A stretch of DNA of 64,000 bases. It comes from Blattamonas nauphoetae (taxonomy: Eukaryota > Preaxostyla > Oxymonadida). The DNA is taken from NCBI GenBank assembly GCA_033064195.1, contig JARBJD010000259.1, positions 44,311 through 108,310 on the forward strand, read 5' to 3'. Positions within the stretch are counted from its first letter, which is position 1, and each line of letters begins with the position of its first letter. The notes beneath the pieces were generated by a model, which had not been told where the DNA came from, searched no databases, and saw only the letters and a list, made by a program, of their open reading frames with translations. Made by a program: the position numbers and the translations under genes. Shown here piece after piece: positions 10,311-22,313 of the stretch.

Positions 10311-12086
10311 ATGCTATGGCCTCTCTTTGATTCTTCACAGAAGCCAATGTCGATTGAATCGATGTTGAAGGAATTGACAAGATCGGGATCGGATATTTCA
10401 GTGATTGTGAACACACGTTTCTGGAATACCATTCCACTTCTCATTCGGAAATGGGATGGAAAAGAAGAAGAAGCGATGTGCAGTCTATTGGATGAACTCT
10501 CGCGAATTCTGACATTAACTTCGGATTCTGAGGTTCCTCTGGCGAACAAAAGACTTCTCCACTCCTCTCTCTCCGCTCTCTCCCAAAAACCCACTCTCCC
10601 AACGAAAATCCGCATCCGTGTGGAAAAATGTATTCCAACTCTGAATTCCATCACAGATGGGACTTTCATGCTTGTGGAGACAGACGAATTTCGAATTATG
10701 GAAGAACAGAAAAAGGAACTTGAAACACGATCATCCGAAATTACACAACAGAAACTTGAACTGGATACACAAATTACTGATTTGCAACATTTTTTGGAAG
10801 AAGAGAAGACTATTGTAGAGGAGCTGAAATCAGAAATCGATCAATTGACACTCCAGCTGGCCGATCTTCCGATTTGGGTTGGAACAGAGTCGCTACGATG
10901 CTTCAATGGGGCTGCGCACAGACTTACTCCAACCACTATCACCCAAATCAACAAAATCTCTGTCGGAACCAAGGATTGGAGAACGGCTTTCACTTTTCCA
11001 ATCGACGACGGAGAGTGGGAACTCAAAATCAATGCATTTGAAACCATTCTTAAGAATGTGAGTGTGTTCTTCTCTCTTTTCATCTTTTCAGTGCTTGGCT
11101 TTGTCAAACATCCGCTTCCTCAAACTGCCTCACAAAGTCAATGTGGGTCGTGGCTGAATGGGATTGGTGGTGATTTCAATCTTTGGAGCGGAGGGATGTG
11201 GAAAAGCAAAGAATTTCATCCAGCCGGAACCAACAAGAGGTGTGATCGAGTTGGACAGACAGCAGCGATTCGAGTGAACATGAGGACGAGAGAAGCTCGA
11301 CTGTTTGTTGACGATGAGGAACAGCCTGGGATCTTCACCGACATCCCTTCTCCTCTCTGCCTCGGAATCACAACTGGATTCACTGAAAGCGATCATCAAT
11401 CAGTGAAAGTTCTCTGGCTCAAACAACTCCGAAGAAATGATGAACTGCACGGGTCAGTCTTGAAGGAAAATACCACTCTGCAATTGCTGATCGACAAATT
11501 GAAACTGTACACTCCCAAAAATCAGATTTGGATTGGAACAGAATCTCTCAAAACACTTGACCGAACTGCTCATTCATTCACTCCAACCACTCTCACACAA
11601 ATCATCAAACTTGAAAAGACCAATGAGTGGAGAACATCATTCACACATCCAATCAACAAGGGAGAGTGGGAACTGAAAATCAAAGCATGTGAAAACACCT
11701 TCTTGAATGTGAGTTTGTTCTTCTCTCTTCTCATCTTTTCAGTGCTTGGCTTCGTCAGACATCCAATTCCTGAAAATGGAACACGTCTGCATTGTGGACA
11801 ACATATCGGTGGGATTGGAGGTGATTTCAATCTTTGGGATGGAAGCATGTGGAAAGGAGGAGAATTCAAGCCAGCTGGAACCAATAGGAAGTGTGATCGA
11901 GTTGGACAGACAGCAGCGATTCGAGTGAACATGAGGAGGAGAGAAGCCAAACTGTTTGTTGACGATGAGGAACAGCCTGGGATCTTCACCGACATCCCTT
12001 CTCCTCTCTGCCTCGGAATCTCAACTGGATTTCGTGTTGAGAATCTCTCAGTTGAAGTGTTGTGGCTCAAACGAAACCGATCATAA
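10311..12086 (+). CDS. Coiled-coil protein with two SPRY-like repeats
   Basis: Starts at ATG 10311. Residues 1-120 are helical, 124-185 form a charged coiled coil (EEQKKELETRSSEITQQKLE...), then come two homologous repeats of about 170-200 residues (about 188-390 and 418-585, unspliced numbering). Each repeat has the order WVGTESL / TPTTITQI / W(R)TAFTFPI / GEWELKI / CDRVGQTAAIRVNMR / LFVDDEEQPGIFTDIPSPLCLGI / VLWLK, which resembles a SPRY/B30.2 beta-sandwich, usually a protein-binding module. Each repeat also contains an odd hydrophobic run (FFSLFIFSV) that is probably a 30-nt intron: 11062-11091 and 11713-11742, both GT...CAG with a pyrimidine-rich tail. Removing them keeps frame and gives NVMLGF in both repeats, so the true protein is probably 571 rather than 591 residues. 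Confidence 0.8.
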   Translation: MLWPLFDSSQKPMSIESMLKELTRSGSDISVIVNTRFWNTIPLLIRKWDGKEEEAMCSLLDELSRILTLTSDSEVPLANKRLLHSSLSALSQKPTLPTKIRIRVEKCIPTLNSITDGTFMLVETDEFRIMEEQKKELETRSSEITQQKLELDTQITDLQHFLEEEKTIVEELKSEIDQLTLQLADLPIWVGTESLRCFNGAAHRLTPTTITQINKISVGTKDWRTAFTFPIDDGEWELKINAFETILKNVSVFFSLFIFSVLGFVKHPLPQTASQSQCGSWLNGIGGDFNLWSGGMWKSKEFHPAGTNKRCDRVGQTAAIRVNMRTREARLFVDDEEQPGIFTDIPSPLCLGITTGFTESDHQSVKVLWLKQLRRNDELHGSVLKENTTLQLLIDKLKLYTPKNQIWIGTESLKTLDRTAHSFTPTTLTQIIKLEKTNEWRTSFTHPINKGEWELKIKACENTFLNVSLFFSLLIFSVLGFVRHPIPENGTRLHCGQHIGGIGGDFNLWDGSMWKGGEFKPAGTNRKCDRVGQTAAIRVNMRRREAKLFVDDEEQPGIFTDIPSPLCLGISTGFRVENLSVEVLWLKRNRS

Positions 12087-12836
12087 CGATTCTTGCCAGA
12101 TCAAGACTGACAACTTCGTAAACCATGTGTTTTTAATCCCACAAACTGTATGAGCTTTGAACTATCATCCATTTGATAAAAATAAAGTCTTAAAGTTCAG
12201 AAGTCGCCAGAATTTGTGGCTTGATTGAAACCAGGTGAAGAAAATGATGAAATGATCTTTCAGACCTTTAAGTTGTAGACATGGATGGTTTAAATGAAGT
12301 GTGAGCTTTTCTTGGAGATTTTCAACGTTGCGACATTGAAAAAACACATGTGTAAATCTCAATGAAATGATGCAAATAATATATGAGCGTGGAAAAAAAT
12401 CAAATTTTACTGAATTCAGATTTAGTTGTTGAGTACACATAAGAAAGGTGAATTTATAGATTTCAAGCCTGATCGCGCATGAAATGGCCTTTCTAAGATC
12501 AGCACATTTTTGCACACTTTTTATTGCAAAACAAGTTCAAAGACAGGGAAAGGATGGAAAACAACAAAAAAAGAGGTCTCTATGTGAAACAATGGACAAA
12601 ATACATCCATTAAAGAGAAAAATTGAAAAAACGTGAGATTTCAGAGTTGATCGTGACAACTTCTATGTTTTTATGAAATTGAAAAAAGTTCAGAAATGAT
12701 GTATTTAGGGATGATAAACGAAGAAAGATAATTTTTTAGGAGAATTACTGCGTCAGTACGATTTTGTGACGCGAGGATTATTTCATTGAGAACTACACAC
12801 ATGAATCTGTGCAATGAGAATCAGACGGAATCTGTG
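12087..12836. other. AT-rich intergenic region
   Basis: Lies between the convergent SPRY-like gene and the helical-repeat gene. It is AT-rich with A and T runs. The frame at 12165-12515 (-) lacks family resemblance and has AT-driven composition, so I do not call it. Confidence 0.5.
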
Positions 12837-13557
12837 TCAACCAACATTCGATCCCAGACAACTGGAGATGGAGCGACTACATTCAACAACAGAGCGACCA
12901 TAATATCTTTCGTTGTGGTGCTTCAACTTCTGTTCGAGTGTGCCTTCGAAACCTTCCGAAAACAGAGCTTGCATCATCCGTCTTCCAGACTGGACCACTT
13001 CGCGTCCTTCTTCCTTCCATTCTCGGAGCGATTTTTCGATTTTGCTCAGAGAAGTCCAGAGAACCACACTGTCTTCAACGAAAGAGAGAAAACTCGATGA
13101 TGCCACAATAATCGGAGATGCAAGAACGTACTCCAATGTTGGATGATGAAATGGGCATATTGGAATGAGTGTGTCCAAGAGATGCATGAAGGAGTATAAT
13201 AAATCTCTATTGAGGAGTGATCGATTGGAGATCAGAAACAGCAGAAATTGAGATGATGGGATCACTACCTTCTGAAAGATCGTTTGACGATGATTGTATT
13301 TGTCGACTGCAGCTATGACGCTCATATATCTGAGAGATGACGGAGATGTGAGACAGAAAGTATTTGTGATGATTCTAGCAAGATTGCTGTGGATCTCTTC
13401 ATTTCCTGAAATTGGTAGTGTTTGAGGTTGAACAATCGATAAGATATTGATGATGAGATCTGACTCCATGAGATGATACTGATTGGTTAAAGAATATTGT
13501 GTGGCTTCGAGAAGCAATGACAACGCTGCTGCTACCACAGCCGAATGAGGAGATGTA

Positions 13558-15605
13558 TAGTCAGGACAAAACCCGATACTTTGATTTAACCCGATACCCT
13601 CCGTGGTACCGCTGGTGTCCATCATTTTTTTGTTGATGACATTTCCTCCACAATCACTTTTCATCATTTCATCTTTTTGTTTTCAAGTGGAAGAATGAGT
13701 AATAAACGATCATCATTTGAAAACCAGAACTGGTAATTGTGAATGTTGATGAAGTGAAATGTGATCAGACCCACAACAATGGAAAAGGACAGCCCGATCT
13801 CGCCTCCACTTTCACCACGAGATGTTTCACATCTCATGAGTGGAAGTGACATCAGATCACTTCCATCTCGCGTGGAAAGAGGATTAAAGATTTACGCAGA
13901 ACAGAACGTGACGCTTGATACTGTCGTCCAAGCCGGAGTCTGCAGCGAAGCGGCACTAAAGAGAGGAAGGAGAGCGGAAAAAGAAAATCGCCCACCAGGA
14001 AAAGATGGAAGACCGACACTATTGACAACTCAAGACGAAAATGAGTTGTATGATAAAATTCTGACCAAGATCGCTGAGAAAAAACCGATGAAAAAAGCGG
14101 AGATCCTCCAAGAAGTCTTATTTTTTTCACTTTTTTTCCGTTTTTAGATGAATATCATCTATTCAAAGAGTCCTAGATTCAATCCTGATCACCCGTCATT
14201 GAGTATGTGGAATGTCAACGCATTCCTAAAACGTCATTCTCTCCTCGACTCTATGAAACCCGGATATTTAGACCCAGACCGATTGAAAGCATCCACTCTT
14301 GCTAACATTGTCGGTTGGTACGAACTGCTGGAGAGTACTGTGAGATTGGAAAACATCCACGATGACTTGATATTCAACTTGGACGAATCATCTCTCCGGA
14401 TCGGAGAGGACAATTCTTCTCTGGTCGTTTACTTTGCTGGCGAACAATGTCCTCCAATTCCTTCCGCTTCTCGCGTACAAAATGCGACACTCGTTGGAAC
14501 GGTCAATTCCACTGGAATCCATCTTGATCCCATTTTACTATGGCCGTCCAAGCTTCCCGTAAAAGAATTCGAAAAATTTCCACAACAGCACATTCATGTC
14601 GAATACAACGAGTCAGGATGGATGAATACGAAAACATATATCGAAATTATCTCAAATCACATCATTCCAGAAATCGTCGCATTTCGGCAACAAATCCACA
14701 AGACCAATCGGAATGCACTCCTACTGATGGATGGGCATCTTACAAGGCGAAATCCGGAAATCATTTCTCTCTGTCAACAAAACCACATCCACATACTCCT
14801 CTACCCATCTCACACCTCGCACATTCTTCAGGTGTGTGATCAGTTTGTTTTCTCGAATCTGAAGCAACAACTCAAAAGATTATTCGTTCCTCCATCGACG
14901 TCGAGCACAGTCGAATATCGCACGAATCTCGCGAAGGCACTTCCTGACGCTCTGAGAGAAGCGTTTAAATCTTCTTCGATTTTAGCCTCATTTAATCGAT
15001 GTGGCTGTTATCCAATTTCGCTCGAAGCGGCTGTGCAGAATCTGAAAAGATTTTGTCCTCAAATTGATATTACCTTTCTTGAAGAATTTCGCACTCGAAC
15101 CAACCTCAACATGAAACCAAGTTCGTTTCTACCTCCCGATGAGGTCGTAACAAATCACGGATCACTGTTGACAACTTTTCACGACACTGTAAAATTACCT
15201 GGACTAAAACAGACACTCATCACGGATTTTGCAGTTCGTCGCGATCGTAATTCTCGCGATTCTCAATCAAGTATCCTGAGGGGACGACCAACTCCACGTC
15301 GACGTCGAAGCCACTCCCGATCTGAAAGTGAGGGAGCGTGTCCCGAACCTCGGAGAAGGATCAATCGGCGTGAGATGGTGCGTGATGATGATGAACAAGA
15401 ATCCTGAATCTATCGCAGGCAAGTGTCAATTTTGCACGTAATATATTTGATTCACTTCATTTTCAAGTATTCTCCAGTTATGACCAATTTTGAATCCAAC
15501 ATATTTCGTAAAACGGGAGAAAGAAGCCAAAAAATAAATGATGTGTCTAGATCAACACCGAAACAGTATCGGGTTTTATCAAAGTATCGGGTTTTGTCCA
15601 GACTA
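13558..15605 (+). mobile_element. Complete pogo-like DNA transposon, 2,048 bp, TA target duplication
   Basis: Bounded by TA at 13556-13557 and TA at 15606-15607. The inverted termini read TAGTC(A/T)GGACAAAACCCGATAC inward. Each end carries two direct copies of the motif ACCCGATAC about 18 bp apart (13571-13597 on the left, mirrored at about 15564-15591 on the right), probably transposase-binding sites. It encodes one two-exon transposase with an intact frame, so it may be autonomous and recently active. Confidence 0.92.
13779..15407 (+). CDS. Pogo/Tigger-type DDE transposase
   Basis: Exon 1 is 13779-14114 and exon 2 is 14148-15407, joined across a 33-nt intron (GTCTTA...TTTTTAG). Without splicing the frame stops at the TAG that ends the intron. 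The spliced protein is about 531 residues. The N terminus has a helix-turn-helix-like stretch (RVERGLKIYAEQN...VCSEAALKRG). The catalytic triad is visible as FNLDES (D191), LLMDGH (D307) and QVCDQF (D343), spacing DD35D, as in the DDE_1 (pogo/jerky/CENP-B-related) family. The C terminus is basic (TPRRRRSHSRSES), likely nuclear-targeting. The start is the first ATG after the left inverted repeat. It probably cuts at the inverted ends and integrates at TA, which fits the flanking duplication. Confidence 0.9.
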
Positions 15606-16022
15606 TAAGCAGTGTGGCAATGCTCTCAACAAAACCATTAGGCGATTTGACCGAAGAGGGAACGAGGGAGAAGACAAGGTTCGCTGTACTATCTTGTTTG
15701 AGATTCTTCAAAAAGAGAGCAGCTCTATTTTGAAGGGCAATATCAAATGGATAGTTTTCTTTCACGAGGGTAACAAGTGAACAGTAAATGGCCGATTTTT
15801 CTTTGAACAACAATTCTGAGTTCCCATCGAAATTCAGGAAAGGTTCTTGCAAAATGTTCACTGTTGAATGTGATTCCAGTGAATCATTCAGACAGGCATT
15901 ACCGGATATGTTCAAAGAAACTGAGTCTTCATCCATTAATTGGTTTTGAGGATCATCCCATTGTTCGTTCATGAGAAAACAGAGTCCATTATACAACATT
16001 CAAAAGTGTTGTGAAACAGCAT

Positions 16023-19000
16023 TTATCCTTTATTCAGCTGATACATCTTCGCACCATTCTCTACAACAGTATATAACGATGCATACTGTAAAACAGCTTT
16101 CTTCCCTTTCTTCACTCTTTCCAGAGCTGGTGGAAAGTGTGTGTTCGAATGGAGTAGCTCCTTGAATGGAATCTGCTGTGGATACAACGAATCGATGTAA
16201 TCAGCGTCTGAGAGAGGAAAATATGCTTTAAAACAAGTTTGACAAAGATATTGTGGTGTTGGCTCCCCAAAAAGAAAGAGTGGGATGGGATCCGATTGGC
16301 ACTTTGAGCAGAGAAGCTTCTGACATACATAGCATTGACGGAGCTTGTTTGACAGGATCCCGAGAGAGGCTGAGCAGGATGGGCAATTTTTGGAAGTCGC
16401 TGGGATCAGTGGAGGGGGAGGTTTGGTCGGTTGCTTCGTGTGGAGGACAGGCGAAGCTGGATGAAGAGTCGGAGTGGAGTGGATGAATCGCGATGAGAGT
16501 GAGAATGGCGATGCTGAGTGTGTGATTGTGTTTTTGTTGACAAGTGCGATGGTTTCCAATAGAGATTGATTCTGCTCTTTCCCAATCTCCCCATCAATCA
16601 ATAAACTTCTTGGCAAGCACTCCACACTGACCTCGGCAAGATACTGCTTGTCTGTCGGTGTTTGAAGAAGATCGAATGCGAGTGATCCATCCAATGTTGG
16701 GACGAGCGGATGTGCTCCGTTTCTGATCAGCGATTCGATGATCTTCATCTGCTGTTCTTTCAACGCCATCGAAGAGAAGGCTGAACCAGAACAAGCGTAA
16801 TGCAGTGGAGTCCATCCTTTCTTGTCCGGCACGTTCGGATCAGCTTGGTTCTCCAAAAGCAATTTGACGATCTCAGAACTTCGAGCGATCACAGCGAGGT
16901 GAAGAGGCGTCTGTCGATTGTAGTTCAACACATCCACTCGACAGGAGAGCGACAATGTCAGAATATGATTAATCGTCCCCACCATTTTGTTCATCGCTGC
17001 GATGTGGAGCGGAGTGTTGCCTGTTCTTTGGTCAGGCTCGTCTGGTGATGCACCGGCCGAGAGGAGAAGAGCTGTCATGTGCGGGTTCATCAACTGGACA
17101 GCATCGTGCAGCGGTGTTGTTCCACTTGCGTCCGGTTGACAGACATTCACTCCCCGCGCAATCAGAGTGGACAGGAATTGTGTCGGGACATCCACACTGC
17201 CTTGAGCGAAGTGTCTGGCGAGGAATGTTTCCGGGGCGTTGTCTGTGCCTTCGTCGGGAGTGAAGGATGGTGTCTTTTTGAGATGAGGAAGGTGTGGTTG
17301 TTGGCTGGCTGGTTTTGTGCAGAAGTGGACGAGACTGTCACCGTTCACGTCGATGATGCTAAGTTCGGGGCTAAACTGAGCGATCTCTGAGAAGATGAAA
17401 AAAGAAAAGTTGGATGAAAAATGAGAAAGATGAGAGAACAAGAGCGAAGATGATTAAAAAGGATTGTTGGAAGAAGAAAGGAGACCAAAAATGAAACAAT
17501 TCAACGAACCTTCGATGTACGACGAATGTCTCAACGCCAACGACACAACCAGAGGCGACCTGAGATTGCTGTCCGTTCCATCTGCCAGCACTCCAAACAA
17601 CGACTTCGTGAACGCTGCAAAGAACGCCATCACACCCTCCGAGAACGTGAACGCTTGCTTCGGAAGCACTGGTGAGGTGAGACGAGACAGTGGCTGATAC
17701 GACGATGATTGAGAAGTGTGGGAATAGTGACTTGAGGTTGGCGTCACAGTTGTTTCTGGCTGGTCACTCGATGCATCAGTGACGAGTTGATCGTTGTGAT
17801 CCTGTCCCTCTTCTCGGGCGATCTCAGCTTCTTCCTCTTCAATCTCGTGTTTCCATTGCTCACCGCCTGGAAGAGCAGTGAGCATCCGCTCTCCTTCCTC
17901 GTGGAACATCTGTGCAAGAGAAGCAATGAGATGGGCGTTGTTTCGTGCGGCTGAAAGGTGGAACACAGACACCCTTTGCTGCGAGTTCGTCAGCGACAAT
18001 TGGAGACACATGTAGAGAAACGGGAGAAGTCGAGAGAAGGTGGAAGGAGGTGATGGTTGTGGAGATTGGGTTGGGATTGGAGTGGCCGGTGATTGGCTTG
18101 GGATTGGAGTGACTGGCGATGGATTGAGTGATGGGCTGATGGGAGATGAGATTGATTCCTGTTCGTCAATCACTTTCTGCTGCTTCGTTTCAGGAATCTC
18201 CTCTTTCGAGAAATGCGCTCCCTCCTTCCAAACAATCCCCAGATTCGTCACATTCCCACGCAGCGTCGGGTCCTCCCAATCGAGCAGTTGTCGTTCGTAC
18301 ACAGCTCGCCTCTGTTCGGTCAGCAGTTGAGCCACAGAGTTTTGGGTGAGTGAGGGGCTTCTGCTGTGGGTAGCTGATGTCGTCTCTCGTTCTCTGTCCT
18401 TCCTCTTCTCTTCTTCTTCCGAGTGCCTCTTCCGTCTCTTCAGAGAGTGGCCTGATAGTGAAGCTTGTGAATCATCTTTCTCGTTGTCGTGTTCTCTCAG
18501 CGTTGACGACACATCAACCTTCAGCCCAGTTCTCGAACCACCGCGATGAATCAGCAACGGAATATCCGACGCTCCTCGCGTGTGATTCCCCCAAATCATT
18601 TTTTTCGCTTGATTCGGATTCGGTCCACCCAACATCCGAAACGAAGGTTTCGGTGAACTTGCTGTGGAATGTGGACGAGAAAGAGGAGAAGAGTGCGGAT
18701 GGCGTTGGTTTCGTCGCAGTGATGAATAAGGCGAGTGAGTTGTGAGAGGTGAAACAATGTCAGGCGAGTTGAGACTGGAAGGACACAACTCCTTCAGACG
18801 ATATCGAAAATGGGTGAGAAGAGCACTGAGCAAAACAGAGAGCGTTGATGTCGATCTGAAAATGGAGTTTTCATCATTTTTGCTGCGACAGCTCTCCCAT
18901 TCTTGTTGTGTTTGGCTGTTCCGTCGAGATTGTGATTCTTCAACTTGGTCTTGTTTCTGTGGAGACGAGAGTGGGTCGAGCGAGAAGGTGTATGGAACGA

Positions 19001-21750
19001 GAGCTGCGGATTGTCTGGCCGAGTCGTCTTTTGTTTGGCGTTCCACTTCTTCCATCCGACGAGGCATTTGGGAGAGACAAACGTTGAGTTTGGAGGTCTC
19101 TTCGCGGAAGAGAGAGAAGTCTGATGATGATGAGAGTGGCAGAGAGGATGAATCAGGAAAGAGGGAGAACCAGTGGAAACAGCAAGACAAATGGAGAGAC
19201 AAAGAAATCGAAGATAAAAATAAAATGATGTGAAGAAGCAGAGAAACAGACCATCCACAAATCCAGCTGGACTCATTCGCATCAAATCGGGATCGCAAAG
19301 TGCCAACACCGTTGTATCTCTGCCAGCACCTGCTGCTAACCCAACCGGAAACCAGCCATTCGCAAGTTGAAGTGAGGACGCGCCGAGTGTTGAAGGAATG
19401 ACCACAGGACGAGATGAGGATGGGAGATTGGCCTGGGAACTGGCGAGGAGAGAGGTTGGGTGGAGGAAGGCAGATGAAGTGAAGAATGTTCGGATGGAGT
19501 GGCAGGAGCCGATGCTGGCGATCGAGAGAGAATGTGGGATGAGAGGAGAAGCACCATGCATGACGAGTGACGACACGCAACGAGGATACCCAAGGAAGGC
19601 TGCAAAATGGAGAGGGAGTGGGTGGAGGGCGTTGAGGATGAGCGAGAGGGAGGGTGGGGATTTTGAGATGGACGAGTCGAAGGAGGAGACGTCGAATGGA
19701 TCGATGTCTTCCATTCCTTCTCCCTTTTCATCTGATTTATCTTCACTTTCGTTTCCAACATCATTTTCTTCGTTTTTGGCACGCTGGGGTGCTGTTTCTT
19801 CATCGTCGTTCTCCACCATGTTCTGATACGCATCGCAAAGTGTCTCGACGACACTGTCCAATCCAAGAGCCACTGCAAGGTGGAAAACGGACAAGTTCTC
19901 GCAATATGGAGTGGGATATAGCTGATACACAGTTTCCACGGCTTTCTGTTTGACGCTTTCAACTTCTTCAGGCGACATGTTCCAGATGTCGATTTCGTTG
20001 GAGTGGATCTGCTTCTTTTCCTCTTCCACCAATTCCCAGAACTTAACGGAGACTTCTGAATCGATTTGAGCAATAATTTCGATCGGAATACACCGAACGA
20101 GCCACCAAACAGGATTCGGGATTTCCCAATCTTGCTCCGAGAATATTCGGGGCGAAATCAACGTCAATTCTTCAGTAGTCGGTGGTTTAGTCAGCTGAGG
20201 GGAGAGGGTCGGAGAAGGTCGGTCATGGTCCAGATCTGATCCATTTTCCGACGTTTTTCCGGTTTCGGACATTTGGCTGACGATTGAGTGACGACGAGAC
20301 TGATATTGAGTCTCCGCAACAGTTTGAGGATCGGTCATTCCATGCATAGTTTCAAAAATCTTTTCAGGTGAAAGAAAACGGAATGGACTCGTTTGGAAGG
20401 TGGAGCTCACCGAGTTCAGATTAAATGTGGCGCCAGCGTTTGCGAGAAGGTAGATAAATTCTGGCCTGTTGTGGATAACGGCCCACGCCATTGGAGAGAG
20501 AGGGGGAGGTTGGTAAAGAGGAAGCGGGAGGGGAGTGATTGGGTGACCCTCGGGGTTTGCGTGGTTCTTAATTAGGAATGAAGCAACATCAAAGTGATCG
20601 GAAATAACGGCATAATGCAGTGGGGAGAAATTAATATTGTCACAGAGGTTCACATTTGCGCCGTGATCGTTGAAAAACGAGAGGATCGCCTCGTCCAACT
20701 CTTCAGCAGTTGGAAGCTGTGCATCGCTTTTCAAAGCTGCTTTAATGGGCAATTGGGGATAAATATCCTCCAAAAGATTCGGAGAGAAGACTGACTCGAT
20801 CAGTTTCATGGCATTTCGATGACCTGACGAGATTGACGTTCTCTCAATCCCTTTCTCTTTTGCGTACCAGTCCCACATTGTTTCTCGACCTTTTGCAACC
20901 CAGTGAACCAGTGTCTGACCGTGGGAATCAGGTGTGTTGAGGATCGTTGCAATCGCTGGATATTTGGTGAAGAGATGCTGAAGGGTTTCCAGTGGGGTGT
21001 CTGAGCAGAGACAGTAATGAAGAACAGTCCAGCCTGTCCCAGTATTCACGGTACTGAGACAGAGAGGAAGGTCGCTGATAGTTCCTTGATCATGGCTTTC
21101 AGAGTCTGTTGCATTTTGGGACACTAATTCTGCTGGAGGAGTTGAATTGAGAGATAAAATTGTGTCCAGTTGGGAAATCAATCCGAATTGGCAACATAAA
21201 TGTGTGATCTATAATGGATGGGTGAAATAAGGATAGAATGTGATTGATAATAATTGATTGAGAGGATCTCGAGATGAAATCGAGAAAAACCAGACCGTTT
21301 CCCCGCAAAAGTTCGGGATGTTTAAATCACATCCAAGTTCGTGGACAGTTCGCAACAGCTGAGTTGGAGAAGTGTCAAGAGGGAGAAGAAGTGATATACA
21401 GAATTGACTTCCTCGTCATTCGAAATTTGATAACCATTCTCTTTCAAATCTATTACTCTCCGAAGGATCCGATGTGAAACTGTTTCACCACTCGATACTG
21501 GAAAATTGAAGGGATTAAAGGAAAAAATACGTGTCTGTTCGTTCATGTCACTTCCTCGTTTCTTGAGGACTCTGAAGAATGGTTCTGTTCCGATGTCTCC
21601 ACATTCATGTAGTATTGTCCATCCCAAGTCATCCACAAAGTTCAAATTGACGCGATTGTCCGTTAGATACTGGTTGAACGATTCGAGGTCATGGTCAAGG
21701 AGATAATCTGATAAATTCTTTCTGTGATCTTTTGAAGAGATCCGATCCAT
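16023..21750 (-). CDS. Ankyrin-repeat protein with C-terminal FYVE-like zinc finger
   Basis: Six exons give one frame of about 1,770 residues: 21750-21531, 21497-21400, 21358-21296, 21208-19252, 19120-17510 and 17386-16023. Introns are 33, 41, 87, 131 and 123 nt, all GT-AG, and every junction keeps phase. Ankyrin repeats occur at the N terminus (LGWTILHECG, GETITHLCCQFG across the third junction, TGWTVLHYC), in exon 4 (NFSPLHYAVISDHFDVASFL) and in exon 6 (GTTPLHDAVQL, GNTPLHIAAM, QTPLHLAVIA, GWTPLHYACSG). The middle (exon 5) is a low-complexity Ser/Pro/Arg/Glu linker. Near residues 1650-1700 there is a four-pair cysteine module CPSC...CYVC...CSKC...CQTC of FYVE type, lacking the classical RRHHCR core. 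FYVE fingers bind PtdIns3P on endosomes, so an endosomal scaffold role is a reasonable inference; the missing basic core makes lipid binding uncertain. Confidence 0.85.
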
Positions 21751-22313
21751 GGTGACCCAACAACAAAGAGCGATCTCCTATGAGAGGGAGACTGTTCTTC
21801 AGTGTCGAATCTCACAAAACAAGGGTCTGATCGAGGTGAGGGAACGATTAGAAGCACGTTTCACAAACAGAAAAAATAAATCAACATCTATACAAATGCA
21901 GAACCGCTTTCTGTGAGAATATAAAAAGTCAAGAACGACCGACTGGTCATGCAGTGAAGCACAACACTGATAAGCGAAAAAACGATAAGATACAGTGATT
22001 GTGTGGAAGAACGAAAAACGTCGATGGGTTTGTCTGCAGATATTGACGGAAGAGAGCGAGATGGACGAGAGACAGCATCTCCATCATCCACCCCGCTTCC
22101 ACAATCACTCGTCTGTCGTTGAGTGAACAGAAGAAAGCGTTCTGCCTTTTGAAGATGATTGTTAGAACGAAAAGAGAAAGAAAAGAAAAAATTGACAGAA
22201 ATAACGAAATCTACTTCGAGAAGAATCGTTTCAGCAGATAACGGAATCAGTTAAGAAAAGAATGAAATTCCCGGTTGTGAAAATCTGATCAAAAAACAAT
22301 GGGTAGGCAAGGG
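21751..22313. other. Intergenic region
   Basis: Upstream of the ankyrin gene and downstream of the next receptor gene, both on the minus strand. No supported gene, RNA or repeat was seen. Confidence 0.5.

Larger units (their letters stand above)
12837..15972 (-). pseudogene. Helical-repeat family gene split by a pogo-like transposon
   Basis: The 5' part runs from ATG 15972 (MNEQWDDPQN...) to the insertion site; the 3' part runs from 13557 to the TGA at 12837. Removing 13558-15605 plus one TA copy joins ...ESIATLL to TSPHSAVVAAALSLL... in the same frame, giving one protein of about 360 residues. Features include KSAIYCSLVTLVKENYPFD and leucine-rich helical segments such as LLLEATQYSL and FQKVVIPSSQFLLFLISNR, consistent with ARM/HEAT-like helices. 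Function is unknown. I take it as a member of the same broad oxymonad family as the gene at 6917-9932. In its present state both halves read into the transposon ends and stop or change sequence there. Confidence 0.75.

Noticed and set aside
12165-12515. 116-residue minus-strand frame
   Set aside because: AT-rich, no family resemblance, no neighbouring exon with matching splice sites.
20344-20408. Possible extra intron in exon 4 of the ankyrin gene (GTGAGCTCC...GAAAAG, 51 nt)
   Set aside because: The acceptor lacks a pyrimidine tract (AAAAG) and the sequence is open and plausible as coding.
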